From: an uncultured Lachnospiraceae bacterium
Lineage (GTDB): Bacteria; Bacillota; Clostridia; Lachnospirales; Lachnospiraceae
Assembly: GCA_910583835.1 (NCBI GenBank)
Contig: CAJTYM010000037.1
Coordinates: 1-44,763 of the forward strand
DNA length: 44,763 nucleotides
Reading direction: 5' to 3'
A model generated the notes under the pieces. The model did not search any database, was not told the origin of the DNA, and worked only from the letters and a program-made list of their open reading frames with translations. Each line of letters opens with the position of its first letter. Position 1 is the stretch's first letter. Shown here in pieces: positions 32,289-41,660 of this stretch. A program made the position numbers and the translations under genes.

Positions 32289-34205
32289 TTACATACTTTC
32301 CGGAAACTCCATGGTAAATTCCGTGCCCTTACCCAAGGCGGACTGGACGCTGATTGTGCCATTCAGCTCAGTTACTATGCTGTGTGCAATATACAAGCCC
32401 AGTCCCGTTCCTGTCGCCCTGTTATTCACCCCTACATAAAACCGCTGGAAAATAAGCGGCAGTTCCTCTTCGGCGATACCGCAGCCGGTATCCTCCACAG
32501 CGATATAGATTTTACCATTTCCAACCCGGGCGGACACCCGAATATGTCCATCCGGGGGCGTTGCTTTGAGCGCGTTGTAAATAAGATTTTCAAACAGGAT
32601 GTTAAGTTTTTCCGGCTGGGCCAAGAGGAACGCATCCTGCTTTGGCGGCTCTACGGAGAAATGCACTGCCTGAACCTCAGCTTCCCCATGGTAGGCAGCA
32701 TAAATTTCTGACATCATATCCAAGACAGATATGCGCACTTTCTCCCCTTCAATTTTATCCAGCGCATTGATAGCAGAAAGCCCCTGCAGACGCCTTGCCA
32801 TTTCCCACTGCTTGGCTTCTGCCTGGTCAAGATATCCCCGCAGCTCCATATCCACTCCGACGCCGCTCTTACGGATAGCCCTGATAAAAGACTGGGTGGC
32901 AAACACCGGCGCTTTCAGATCATGTGCCATGTCCGAAAAAAATGCCTTGCGCTCATCCAAAAGCTGTGTCACCTCTTCTGTGCGCCGCTTTACCTGCTCT
33001 TCCAGATGATTCGTGAGGGCATCATTTTCCCTCAAGATACGCCGGCTGCGAGAGACCATCATCGCGCCAAACAAAACTACCAGCAAAAGACCGCACCATT
33101 CAAACTGCCAGAAGAAATAAATCGGTTCAAACAGATTGGAGAAGAATAGGTTGGCAAACAATCCCATTCCAAACACCGCACAGCCCACCAGCGTATAGCG
33201 GCTCTCCCAATTCTTTAATTTTATCTTTTGCACAGCAAAAAAAGCTGTTCCGCAAAAAGCAGCAACATAATAAATATCCGTCAGCCTGCCATGGACGTCA
33301 ACCGCCCATGGCAAAATCGGAATCAACAGGCACAGCGCCAACATCACTGCCGGCAATGCCAGCAGAACCACGCGCTTCCACCACTTCCATGCTCTGCTGC
33401 CAGCAGCATCGGACGCCAAAACGGTAAGCTGCATCACACAAAAACACAGACCGTACAACGCCAGGCTTTGCACCAAAAACCAATACTCTGCCACAGGCAT
33501 TGAGAACAGAAATACAAAATAGCGTAACATGTAGAGGGCGTAACAACAGCATAACCGCCCAAACCAACGGCTCAGATTCCCGCCCGTCTTCCACAGAAAA
33601 AGAGTGAACACCGCTAACGCCAACGGAAGCAAAAATGCAAACGCATAGGCAAAGCCTTGGACACTGCCCACCCGCGAGAGCGTTTCCACCGTGCCCAACG
33701 CTGGCGGAAAATACATACCGCTGTAATATCCCAGTTTCGATGAAGTCTCCACCACCAGAACATGATTCCCCGGCGTCAGCAAAAAATCAATCCTTCCATT
33801 GCCCATCCCCCAGGCAAGCCTGGTGCCATCCACTGAAATGCCATACCGAAAAGAAAGCTGCGGAAAATCCACCGATACAATCCTGGGCGCGCCATCATAG
33901 CACAAAGCCAGCTGATAACGAGCCCAGCCATGGGGCGAAACCGACAATCCCCCTCTCTGGAGGTTGGAAAATTCACCAATATAGGTAGGCTTGTCCGTTA
34001 CACGCCCATCCGTCAGCAGCCAGCCATCTATAAGAAAGATGGGATTTCCCCGCTCCAAATCCTGCTCCTTCAGCGTCATAATACCCGACTTTCCATAAGG
34101 TGGCGGCGTTTGATATTTATTATCCATGTAATAAAGCAACGTAAAAAAGGCTGCCAGCACAGCCAAAGCAGCCAACGGCTGCCAACGGATATTTGATTTT
34201 TTCAT
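32289..34205 (-). CDS. 7TM-type sensor histidine kinase
   Basis: About 638 residues from the ATG at 34205, which follows GAAAGGAGGC. After one N-terminal helix comes an extracellular beta domain (about 70-180, like the 7TMR-DISM extracellular region), then seven membrane helices, a coiled coil and a HisKA/HATPase core (SDMAHDLKAPVFATQSF, FENLIYNALKATP, VEDTGCGIAEE, GTGLGLYIA). The plan resembles 7TMR-DISM kinases, which are thought to bind small ligands such as carbohydrates. It follows its regulator by 37 nt and is convergent with the surface-protein gene. Confidence 0.85.
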   Translation of the reverse strand: MKKSNIRWQPLAALAVLAAFFTLLYYMDNKYQTPPPYGKSGIMTLKEQDLERGNPIFLIDGWLLTDGRVTDKPTYIGEFSNLQRGGLSVSPHGWARYQLALCYDGAPRIVSVDFPQLSFRYGISVDGTRLAWGMGNGRIDFLLTPGNHVLVVETSSKLGYYSGMYFPPALGTVETLSRVGSVQGFAYAFAFLLPLALAVFTLFLWKTGGNLSRWFGRLCCCYALYMLRYFVFLFSMPVAEYWFLVQSLALYGLCFCVMQLTVLASDAAGSRAWKWWKRVVLLALPAVMLALCLLIPILPWAVDVHGRLTDIYYVAAFCGTAFFAVQKIKLKNWESRYTLVGCAVFGMGLFANLFFSNLFEPIYFFWQFEWCGLLLVVLFGAMMVSRSRRILRENDALTNHLEEQVKRRTEEVTQLLDERKAFFSDMAHDLKAPVFATQSFIRAIRKSGVGVDMELRGYLDQAEAKQWEMARRLQGLSAINALDKIEGEKVRISVLDMMSEIYAAYHGEAEVQAVHFSVEPPKQDAFLLAQPEKLNILFENLIYNALKATPPDGHIRVSARVGNGKIYIAVEDTGCGIAEEELPLIFQRFYVGVNNRATGTGLGLYIAHSIVTELNGTISVQSALGKGTEFTMEFPESM

Positions 34206-34242
34206 GCCGCCTCCTTTCCGATAAAACCAGCAGTCCATAACA

Positions 34243-35364
34243 TCAATTATCCACTGGGACAAAGCGATAGCCCTTCCCCCAGACGGTCTCAATAAATTGA
34301 TGTTCCTCCCAGGCCTTTTCCAATTTCCGTCTCAAATGGGACATATGTGTCTGCACAATCTGCCCGCCGTCCCATGGCTGTCCGCCCCAAACCATACCAA
34401 AAATCTCTTCCGGCGTAAAAATGCGCCCCACATGTTCGGAAATCTTACACAAAATATCAAACTCGGCAGAAGAAAGGAGCAGTTCTTTGCCATCCATCAA
34501 CGCCTTTCGTTCTGTCAAATCCAAAACAAGCGGACCATAATAAAACTGGGTGCGGTCGGACACAGTCAGCCTGATACGCGTCTCCACCTTTGCCCAGAAA
34601 AGTTCCGCAGGCGTATCCTTAGTGATATAGTCTATGCCGCCAACCGCGAACCCCTCCAACTGCTTTTCTGCTTCCGTAAGACAGCTCAAGAAGATAATCG
34701 GCGCATATGTCATTCGTTCCCGAAGTCTCCTGCAAATCGAAAATCCATCTTCACCAGGAATCATCACATCTAACAGCACGCAGTCATAAAATCCATCTGC
34801 TGCAAACGCAAGCGCTTCCCCGCCACTCCCTGCCAGATGCACGATACAGCCATGAGATTGCAAAACATCCGCCCAATAATTACGTTCCGCTTGGTCATCA
34901 TCTACCAGCAAAATACGCCAAGGTCCTTGGGGACGTTTCGGTTTGTCAGAAATTGCCGTTGTCTGTTCCCTTAGTGCAGCAACAGCCGTCCCCTCCTGGT
35001 TACAAAAACGCATATATGCTTCCTGAACCTGATTACGCCGCTGCCGCGATAACGGAATGTTATGCCCGCTCTTCATCACAATAAAATTGCTGCCAACGGA
35101 TTCAACATGATTTAAGTTGATAATATACGAACGGTGAGGTTTTAAAAACTCCGGCCTGGCTAAAATTTTCTCTTCAAAATCCGCAAGGGCAGCGGTTACC
35201 TCGCGAACTGCGTTATCCGCCAGATGAAAAAACACCGTCTTATTTATAACTTCCACATATTCAAGTCCAGCAAACAGTATCCGAAAGACACGATTGCGAA
35301 CTTTTAGCACAAAACCCTGCTCATTATCATCATGAATTGCCATGCGAATAGTACAAACCTCCAT
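34243..35364 (-). CDS. LytTR-REC-winged helix fusion response regulator
   Basis: A 373-residue protein with an uncommon order of domains. Residues about 15-120 are a LytTR DNA-binding domain (LEYVEVINKTVFFHL, LKPHRSYIINLNHVE). Residues about 149-266 are a receiver with VDDD at 154-157, phospho-acceptor D199 in LLDVMIPGEDG and K249. Residues about 275-373 are an OmpR-type winged helix ending VWGKGYRFVPVD. It thus has two different DNA-binding domains on the two sides of one receiver. The start may instead be the ATG at 35343, 13 nt after GGAGG. It precedes its 7TM kinase and sits 2 nt after the HD/Hsp90-like gene. Confidence 0.85.
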   Translation of the reverse strand: MEVCTIRMAIHDDNEQGFVLKVRNRVFRILFAGLEYVEVINKTVFFHLADNAVREVTAALADFEEKILARPEFLKPHRSYIINLNHVESVGSNFIVMKSGHNIPLSRQRRNQVQEAYMRFCNQEGTAVAALREQTTAISDKPKRPQGPWRILLVDDDQAERNYWADVLQSHGCIVHLAGSGGEALAFAADGFYDCVLLDVMIPGEDGFSICRRLRERMTYAPIIFLSCLTEAEKQLEGFAVGGIDYITKDTPAELFWAKVETRIRLTVSDRTQFYYGPLVLDLTERKALMDGKELLLSSAEFDILCKISEHVGRIFTPEEIFGMVWGGQPWDGGQIVQTHMSHLRRKLEKAWEEHQFIETVWGKGYRFVPVDN

Positions 35365-35366
35365 AC

Positions 35367-38300
35367 TTAAAACAAATCTTTTTCTGAAAGAAAAAGCTCA
35401 TCTGGAACTTCAAATAGCCCTCCCGGAAATCTCCTTAAATTTTCCAACTGGCTATTGACATTGTCTATCAGTTTACCTGCAGCATCTTCCGCCAATGTCC
35501 TAAGTAACTCCCGAAAAATTCCCGGGACATGTTTGTTTAATCGCATTGCATTTTTAAGCAGGAACTGGGATAATCTATGATATTCATTGCAAGCATAACG
35601 ATCATATACACTCTTTCCAGTTAATATATCACAATTATGATTCACCTCCGGCAGGAAAAAACACGCCGGAAAAATCTTCTTATAATCATCGGATACCTCT
35701 TTTTCCTTTTTAGAAATACATACTTCACTGCCATAAGATAAAAAATCAATTTGCAGCAAATAATTCTCTCTTAAAAATGCAGCACATAAATACTTATATA
35801 AATTTCCATTTGTCTTCCCAAAATATGATGTATTGGAAATATTTGGACAGGATTTATACACAATTCTCTCTTTCGTCAATAATATGTCTGCTAAACTTTC
35901 GTTGGAAAGCTTACCCTCGCTCGTATCAAAAACAAGCTGTTTCGCCAAATCCTCCCTCTCCGCCAACAATTTCCCATAGTCCGCCATCACTAGATAAGGA
36001 TAATTCCCCTCCCTTAATCCTGACAAATCTCCATCTATCACAAAACCTTGCTTAGCAAAATTTCTTTTCATAATTTCAATCTCGCTGACTGTCTCCAAGG
36101 TAAGACCGCGTACTCCGTCACGCGCCACGTCCAAATATGGGCGATACTTATCTTTCAGCAGGACAATTGCCGCAAGATTCTTTTTATCACTGTTTCTAGA
36201 AAAGAAATCGGCATCCCCGCACCAGATTCCATTGTGCGCCGCAATGCTATATGTTCCCGCCCTAGTGATACTATTTTTGAAATATTTCTTATACCACTCA
36301 AATTCGGATAAGGAACAAATATCAAAACTCCATTCCTTCTGCAACGACTTAAATTCTGCTAAGGTCACAACATTATCCTTTTCTCTTTGAAAATAGACAT
36401 CTCTTTTCATAAATTTTATCACTTCTTTTATCGTTTCATTTAATTTTTCTTCTGCAATTCCATATCTTCCTTTTATGTAATTTTTCCATCCGGTTTCACC
36501 AATATCATTTTCAAATATCGCGCTTAATACTTCCCGCTTTAATCCATCATGTAAACTTTGTAATGTTATTTCTTTCTCTAAATCATACAAACTGTCTCTC
36601 TGCCGCACATGCTCCCTCTCTAATTCCTCCATCTGCCTTTTAAAATCAAAATCTAAAACTATTTGAATTACTATTCTCAGCTTATCTCTCTGCCCATCCA
36701 CCTTTAAACCAACCTCAACCCTTGCTTCCACATTCTTATTTCCAAATTTCAAGACAATGGAATCATGCTCTCCCTCAACTTTTGCCGTCAGCAATGCGCC
36801 TTTCAGATACGGCATACTGGTATAATCTTTAAACGAAACACACTTCAGCAGTAACTTGGGGGGATTTCCAAAAGAAATTTCCGGTATGTTACTATGCAGC
36901 TCATGTAACTTTTCCTCAGGGATTGCAAACTCCTTCACTCCGTTTTCTCCTAAGACGTCTGGTGAACAAATCTTGTTTAGCTCAGCCGTAAACTCCTCTT
37001 CTGTCAGATAATCGCAGGAACCTTCCTCTCCATCATAATGAACCGCCACCGGAGGGTAAATTACATATTTATCCACAATCTCCTTAAATCCCCGGTATTT
37101 CCCGGTTTGGTAGAGATTTGCGCGGACCGCTATGACTGTGCCGGCTTGTGTTAAATATTGTGCCTTTTCCTTTTGCGTCACTCCCTTCATCGGACCCGGC
37201 ATATGTTTCTTATCTTTGTTTGATAAATAATAGTATCCATTGATCCCATGCATGCTTAAGCGCAATGCCGGATAGTAGCTATTTCCCTCCCTGAAATGTT
37301 TGGTGCTGATTTCTACCTGGTTGGTCTGATCGTCCCCCATAAAGCAAGATAAAATCCCGATGCCAAACCTGCTGATTGGCATATAATCAGCGTCCGCGTT
37401 ACACTGTAACTTTGATTTTGTAAAGGTATCTGACGTATAATAGGAACTGCCTATCTTCAGAAAATAGTTCATAATAACATCTTCCGTCATGCCGATTCCA
37501 TTATCTTCAATGCGGAACCAATGATAACCCTCCTCGTCCATCCAGCAACGGATATTTATCTGTCCTTTCCAGCCGGAAGGCAGGTTTTTATCCAACTGCT
37601 CCCTGGTACGAACCGCATCGATGGCATTTTGAATCAGCTCCCTGACAAACACTGAGGGATCGCTGTATAAATCCTTGCCAATCAGCAATTCCAGTATTTT
37701 GTCCTGATCCAGCGACAGCCGGTATTGCCCTGACACATATCCTTCGGATTTAATATTACGCCTAATCTTTCCGGGCAAAATAAAATCCTGCCACTTGCCT
37801 ACAAACCGTTTTAATTGCTTGGCGCAATCATTTAATTCCTCGTCAACCCAGTCGAGATAACAATTGACGGTCTGCTCCACTTGCATTGATTTGCAGGTCG
37901 CACTGTAATCCAGAGGATACATATGCGTGCGCTCACTGATATGCAGAAAGTCAAACCCTTGGGACGCCAGGTGTTTGTCCCATTCTTCTTTACTTTTCAG
38001 CTCATTGGCATCCTTGGCATTTTGAAACCCGCTATACCGGTATACCGCTTCCGGCGCCCTGCTGGTATCAAAGTCCAGGATATCTGCCAACCGCAGTAAT
38101 ATTGCGCAAAACCTGAGATCTATTGTTGCTGTTGGCTCCATTTTATCTAATGACGTGATATCTTTCCCATGGCTCTGGCATACCTGTATCAAAGATTGCC
38201 TGTCAATTCTCCCCTCTAATACGCCCGGCCATTCAATGCTAAAAAGAAGATCCATCACCCGCTCATGATGAATGCTGCGGAGATAATTCTGAATCATATC

Positions 38301-38738
38301 ATCTGTCATCTCCGGTACGGTGTTCCCCGCGGAAAAGGCTTTCACATATTCGTGATGGTTGTTCTCTAAATATTGATTCAACCGGTCAATATCGCTAAAT
38401 AATTCTTCCTTATCCTCCCCACTGTAGCTCATCCCGATATCATGGCAGCAGGCGGACATAATTAGCAGAGCCGCCTCATCTCTGGTCAATTTGCGCACAT
38501 CGTCTCCCAGCAAGTCAGCCATCAGCCGCATAACATTGCAGATATGCGTTTCATTATGTAAGGTAAACATGGGAAACGTATCGCGAATGGTCTCCGCTCT
38601 ATCTACACCGTACTTACAGATTTGCTTAACGGCAGCTATATATTCACTTCCAATCTGCTGTTCCTTGCGTACAGCGGCATCTTCTTCCTCAACTTTTTTC
38701 TCAAGTATATCCCATAATTTTTCATTTATAAATCCCAT
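35367..38738 (-). CDS. HD-domain and Hsp90-like ATPase protein, conflict-system type
   Basis: About 1123 residues from the ATG at 38738 (after AAAGGAATAG; the upstream in-frame ATG at 38783 has no site). The N-terminus has an HD-type metal site: H61 and H65 in LHNETH, then HD at 99-100 in SACCHDIGMSYSGED. A GHKL/Hsp90-type ATPase follows with the N box FVRELIQNAIDAVRTR, the DNGIGM motif and GIGILSCF. The remaining 600 residues have no motif I know. HD plus Hsp90-like fusions have been described as parts of prokaryotic conflict (possibly anti-phage) systems. It is 2 nt before the response-regulator gene, so it may be co-transcribed with that pair. Confidence 0.75.
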   Translation of the reverse strand: MGFINEKLWDILEKKVEEEDAAVRKEQQIGSEYIAAVKQICKYGVDRAETIRDTFPMFTLHNETHICNVMRLMADLLGDDVRKLTRDEAALLIMSACCHDIGMSYSGEDKEELFSDIDRLNQYLENNHHEYVKAFSAGNTVPEMTDDMIQNYLRSIHHERVMDLLFSIEWPGVLEGRIDRQSLIQVCQSHGKDITSLDKMEPTATIDLRFCAILLRLADILDFDTSRAPEAVYRYSGFQNAKDANELKSKEEWDKHLASQGFDFLHISERTHMYPLDYSATCKSMQVEQTVNCYLDWVDEELNDCAKQLKRFVGKWQDFILPGKIRRNIKSEGYVSGQYRLSLDQDKILELLIGKDLYSDPSVFVRELIQNAIDAVRTREQLDKNLPSGWKGQINIRCWMDEEGYHWFRIEDNGIGMTEDVIMNYFLKIGSSYYTSDTFTKSKLQCNADADYMPISRFGIGILSCFMGDDQTNQVEISTKHFREGNSYYPALRLSMHGINGYYYLSNKDKKHMPGPMKGVTQKEKAQYLTQAGTVIAVRANLYQTGKYRGFKEIVDKYVIYPPVAVHYDGEEGSCDYLTEEEFTAELNKICSPDVLGENGVKEFAIPEEKLHELHSNIPEISFGNPPKLLLKCVSFKDYTSMPYLKGALLTAKVEGEHDSIVLKFGNKNVEARVEVGLKVDGQRDKLRIVIQIVLDFDFKRQMEELEREHVRQRDSLYDLEKEITLQSLHDGLKREVLSAIFENDIGETGWKNYIKGRYGIAEEKLNETIKEVIKFMKRDVYFQREKDNVVTLAEFKSLQKEWSFDICSLSEFEWYKKYFKNSITRAGTYSIAAHNGIWCGDADFFSRNSDKKNLAAIVLLKDKYRPYLDVARDGVRGLTLETVSEIEIMKRNFAKQGFVIDGDLSGLREGNYPYLVMADYGKLLAEREDLAKQLVFDTSEGKLSNESLADILLTKERIVYKSCPNISNTSYFGKTNGNLYKYLCAAFLRENYLLQIDFLSYGSEVCISKKEKEVSDDYKKIFPACFFLPEVNHNCDILTGKSVYDRYACNEYHRLSQFLLKNAMRLNKHVPGIFRELLRTLAEDAAGKLIDNVNSQLENLRRFPGGLFEVPDELFLSEKDLF

Positions 38739-39315
38739 TTTTATATCTATTCCTTTCTCTTCGTTCAAGGCATAAAACGCCATGAATATTTTGTCGTTGC
38801 TAATCTTATTTACCTTCTGCTAATTCTGCTTCCCAGATTGCCGCCTCCAAAGTCCCCGCAAAATAAACATATGCGGATTTTCTATCATCATTATATATCA
38901 TATTTTCTCACATAGCATTGCAAACCCTAATACAGAAAAATCATTTAATATAACATAGTATAACACAAAACGCATGGGAAGTGTGAACTGATTGAAATGC
39001 TTTCATAAAATGGGCTAAAAACTACTCCCGGCTGTGAATTGCCTTAGATGCCCTGTTTTCACGTCTAATCACCTTTTTTAACACTGTTCGGATACCTCTA
39101 ATTCGTGATAGCCGCCTTGCCCATCCTTAAAGCTGATAAAATACCTTTATCGCTTAAAGGCTTTCAGCTTTTCCGCAGATGTCCCATCCTTGCGCAGACT
39201 GCCCCCATTGTCAGTCCGACAAGCGGGGCAATCTCTTATGCGGAATTGAAAGATTCCATGTTTACGTGTATAATAGGAAAAAGGTTAAACTGAGAAATCA
39301 GCATTTATAAAAATT
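38739..39315. other. Gene-poor gap with a mobile-element-like remnant
   Basis: A TATACT box (38957-38962) with a distant TTCACA on the minus strand is a possible promoter for the HD/Hsp90-like gene. From about 39020 to 39290 the base content changes to GC-richer. Short broken minus-strand frames such as KDGQGGYHELEVSEQC stop early, which suggests a decayed gene from a mobile element. I could not name the source. No intact gene is supported. Confidence 0.4.
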
Positions 39316-39548
39316 ATGAACCGAATATGTGAGATGACTAATATTCCTTCCATGTCGATTGCTATTGCAGACAAAGATGCAGAAATATTTCTGAATTATA
39401 GCAGGGATGACAATGTGGTAATTGATGAAAAATCATTATATGAGCTTGCCTCTACAACAAAAGCGTTTACGGCATTAGGGATATTGCAATTACCGAGCAG
39501 CTTATTAGTTTTTCTGTGTTCTCCCCTACAAATGGGAACTTGAATTAG
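39316..39548 (+). pseudogene. Internally deleted serine hydrolase (beta-lactamase family)
   Basis: The first 60 codons match the start of a class C beta-lactamase-like serine hydrolase: IPSMSIAIADKDAEIF, then ELASTTKAFTALGILQL with the catalytic S-x-x-K (STTK). After that the frame changes; in the next frame the text TEQLISFSVFSPTNGNLN runs to a stop at 39546-39548 and looks like the natural C-terminal end. A large internal deletion joining the two ends is the simplest reading. It cannot be active, because the rest of the active site is gone. Confidence 0.65.
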
Positions 39549-40210
39549 CTTTTAACATAATTTTGATATGGCTTATCATTAAGCGAACCTTTACAGCCTA
39601 ATTTTTTAGCAAATACTTTAAAAAACAATTTCTTTAATGGGCTTAATACATTGCTGAGAAAGATTATTTTTTTAGAAAAATATTCTGGTTTAGCAAAGTC
39701 ATTTACCACTTCTTTATTAAAGTAATTGTTTTGAGCATAATATTTTCCCATATTATAAAAAGGTTCTACCATTTGTTTTCTGATTTTGCCATCCATAAAG
39801 CTAACTGCAAACATATCCCCTTTTAATAAAGTTCCATTATACTCACATCCTAATAAAGATGGTAATGTTTCTAAATATGATTCACAACACCTTAATTGGG
39901 ATGCCTCTGCAAACCCACTTTGTAATAAAAATCCTATTTTGGTATTACAATTTTGCTTTGGTTTTAATGTTTCTAAAAATTCTGCCATAATTCCGGGAAT
40001 ACACTCTACATATAATGGTAAAGCAAACAAAATATTATCATTTTCATAGAATTTTTCTCTAATACTTTCCCATTCATTTCTTTTATATAAATATAATGTT
40101 TCCGTTGTATTTCCATTATACTCATATCCTTTTTTTAATTCATCTAATATTTTATCTGTATTACTTTTTTCTTTCGCCCTCGGAGTACAACTAACAATTA
40201 ATAAGTGCAT
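39545..40210 (-). CDS. Flavodoxin-like NAD(P)H oxidoreductase 2
   Basis: A 221-residue protein. The start MHLLIVSCTPRAKEKSNTDK is the phosphate-binding loop of the NADPH-dependent FMN reductase/flavodoxin fold, and ILFALPLYVECIPGIMAEFL is its second flavin-contact segment. It should bind FMN and reduce a small acceptor. Its start overlaps the preceding flavodoxin-like gene by 20 nt. The pair is AT-rich compared with the rest of the window, consistent with horizontal gain. The physiological acceptor is unknown. Confidence 0.8.
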   Translation of the reverse strand: MHLLIVSCTPRAKEKSNTDKILDELKKGYEYNGNTTETLYLYKRNEWESIREKFYENDNILFALPLYVECIPGIMAEFLETLKPKQNCNTKIGFLLQSGFAEASQLRCCESYLETLPSLLGCEYNGTLLKGDMFAVSFMDGKIRKQMVEPFYNMGKYYAQNNYFNKEVVNDFAKPEYFSKKIIFLSNVLSPLKKLFFKVFAKKLGCKGSLNDKPYQNYVKS

Positions 40211-40706
40211 TTAAAATTTCCTCCTCATTCTCAATATTATATGTGCCAATCGATGTTCCGTCCAAATTTATCATTACTCTTTCAAGCCATTTTTCTAAAA
40301 ATTCCTGATTCCCATTTCCTTTATATATTAACCCCATTTTATAATGTTTTTTATATCTAAGGTAATGCCTCATTTGTCCATTTTTAAATCGTAAATTCAT
40401 TGTCAAAAGAGGTAATATTCTATCAAAAATATTTTTTAACTTATACGATACAAAGCCTAATCTTAAATCTGTTATAAAAACAACTTGTTTTGATTGCAAA
40501 AATTTGATAAGCAATCTTTCATAATCATCTTTTATAGTGCATATTCCCGGTGTTACAAGCCAACAACGATTACAACCTATGCAGCCTTTTATATTCATGT
40601 CTTCTGCATAAATAACCTCAACATTATTTATGTTTTTTTGTATATTTTCAATTATTTTTTTATTATATAAATCATCTTTCTTAAGTACTGAAATAATTAA
40701 ATTCAT
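40191..40706 (-). CDS. Flavodoxin-like NAD(P)H oxidoreductase 1
   Basis: About 171 residues from the ATG at 40706, which follows GGGAGATGAA. It opens with MNLIISVLKKDD, carries the cysteine-containing segment IKGCIGCNRCWLVTPGIC typical of the NADPH-dependent FMN reductase group (iron-sulfur flavoprotein-like), and then VVFITDLRLGFVSYKLKNIFDR. Usual members keep PVYW where this one has DLRLG, so flavin or substrate contacts may be changed. It is followed, overlapping, by a second family member. The upstream TetR gene probably controls both. Confidence 0.8.
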   Translation of the reverse strand: MNLIISVLKKDDLYNKKIIENIQKNINNVEVIYAEDMNIKGCIGCNRCWLVTPGICTIKDDYERLLIKFLQSKQVVFITDLRLGFVSYKLKNIFDRILPLLTMNLRFKNGQMRHYLRYKKHYKMGLIYKGNGNQEFLEKWLERVMINLDGTSIGTYNIENEEEILNALINC

Positions 40707-40710
40707 AAAT

Positions 40711-40827
40711 TCATCTCCCATTCAAATTCTGCTTTGCAGCAATCAAACTTTCCTGTCTGCACTTCGGGCAGTAAAGTGGAAAGTTTTTCAGCTCTGTGTC
40801 TGTCCGTATCTGTAAATTTGTGTTGCT
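40711..40827 (-). pseudogene. Remnant of a cysteine-rich KTR-type protein
   Basis: In one frame the text TELKNFPLYCPKCRQESLIA, preceded by LQIRTD and ending AKQNLNGR before a stop at 40711-40713, matches the C-terminal half of the small Cys-rich KTR protein that rides on Clostridia conjugative elements. The N-terminal zinc-binding part (CPxCG...KTR) is missing; the frame is closed by a TGA at its upstream end. It lies between the TetR gene and the flavodoxin-like genes and marks a rearrangement in mobile DNA. Confidence 0.6.
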
Positions 40828-40830
40828 TTT

Positions 40831-41406
40831 TCATAATAAGCCCCTTTCTTTTATCAGATACATTATTCCAAAATAGGCATTAGACAATGTGTTTATGCAA
40901 TATGCTTCATCATAAACCATTGCATTATTAGCAAGCAGACTGGCTATGCCATGCGTTACTAAAAAAATTTGAGAAAATATGCTATATGCCTGTCGCTCGT
41001 CTACCTTTGCTTGTCTCATTAAAATAGGAAATAAAGAATCAAAAATTTCCCCTGTAAACCAATCAGAAAGGGCAACGCCTGTATAATAGTTTGAATAAAA
41101 TAAAAAGCAAAAAAGATTTTTTTCTTCTACGGCAAACTGAATATGTCTCATACCCACTTCCAACATAGGGCGTTCGTATTTGCCGCTTAAATTTGTTACA
41201 TAGTTAATATGAAACTCGCTTGCTTTTCTATGTGCTGCAATTCGGACATCTTCAATCGTTTTAAAATGATATAAAACGGGCTGCGTTGAACAGCCGAGTT
41301 TTTGCGAAACTGTCCGGGCGTTTATGTTTTCTGCTCCCATTTCTTTTGCAATTTCAAAAGCTGCGTCTATAATCATTTCTTTTGTGACTTTCGCGATTGC
41401 TGGCAT
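40831..41406 (-). CDS. TetR/AcrR-family regulator of the flavodoxin-like genes
   Basis: About 191 residues from the ATG at 41406, which follows AGGAG. The helix-turn-helix is near 10-55 (MIIDAAFEIAKEMGAENINA, RTVSQKLGCSTQPVLYHFKTIEDV). The C-terminal part is helical and should bind the ligand. It is first in a transcript with the two flavodoxin-like genes. A near-consensus promoter with 11-bp repeats lies directly upstream, so it probably represses itself and the pair. Confidence 0.88.
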   Translation of the reverse strand: MPAIAKVTKEMIIDAAFEIAKEMGAENINARTVSQKLGCSTQPVLYHFKTIEDVRIAAHRKASEFHINYVTNLSGKYERPMLEVGMRHIQFAVEEKNLFCFLFYSNYYTGVALSDWFTGEIFDSLFPILMRQAKVDERQAYSIFSQIFLVTHGIASLLANNAMVYDEAYCINTLSNAYFGIMYLIKERGLL

Positions 41407-41433
41407 ATTTGCATCTCCTATTTTATAACTCAA

Positions 41434-41478
41434 ATTATATATAACTCTGATTATATATAAAAGCAGGTAATATGTCAA
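41434..41478 (-). promoter_or_regulatory. Promoter and repeated operator of the TetR/flavodoxin operon
   Basis: TTGACA (41473-41478), 17 nt and TATAAT (41450-41455) form a consensus promoter on the minus strand. ATTATATATAA occurs twice in direct order (41434-41444 and 41450-41460), each with a TTATATATAA palindrome. The second copy covers the -10 box, as expected for a repressor site. Confidence 0.7.
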
Positions 41479-41542
41479 TCACTATGGATAAAAGTTTACA
41501 AATTTGCTTTTTCTCAATTTCATCAATTATCAGCACTTTCCG

Positions 41543-41574
41543 AAAAAAGCGGCAGGGCTTTTCACACCCTGCCG
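41543..41574 (-). terminator. Intrinsic terminator of the TetR-CMD/cupin operon
   Basis: CGGCAGGG-TGTGAAAAG-CCCTGCCG, an 8-bp GC-rich stem followed by CTTTTTT on the minus strand. A second small hairpin (GGTAGGC/GCCTACC) lies near 41620-41640. Between them the sequence holds no gene. Confidence 0.85.
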
Positions 41575-41660
41575 CCATGTTACCTATGCGAAACTTTCGC
41601 CTGCCTGTCAATTCCGGCAAGGTAGGCGTTGAGCCTACCGCTGAAGGTTTTAAACCACTG

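Noticed and set aside
39105..39293. Plus-strand 62-codon frame in the gap
   Set aside because: It lacks a binding site and lies over a decayed minus-strand gene; its composition looks antisense.
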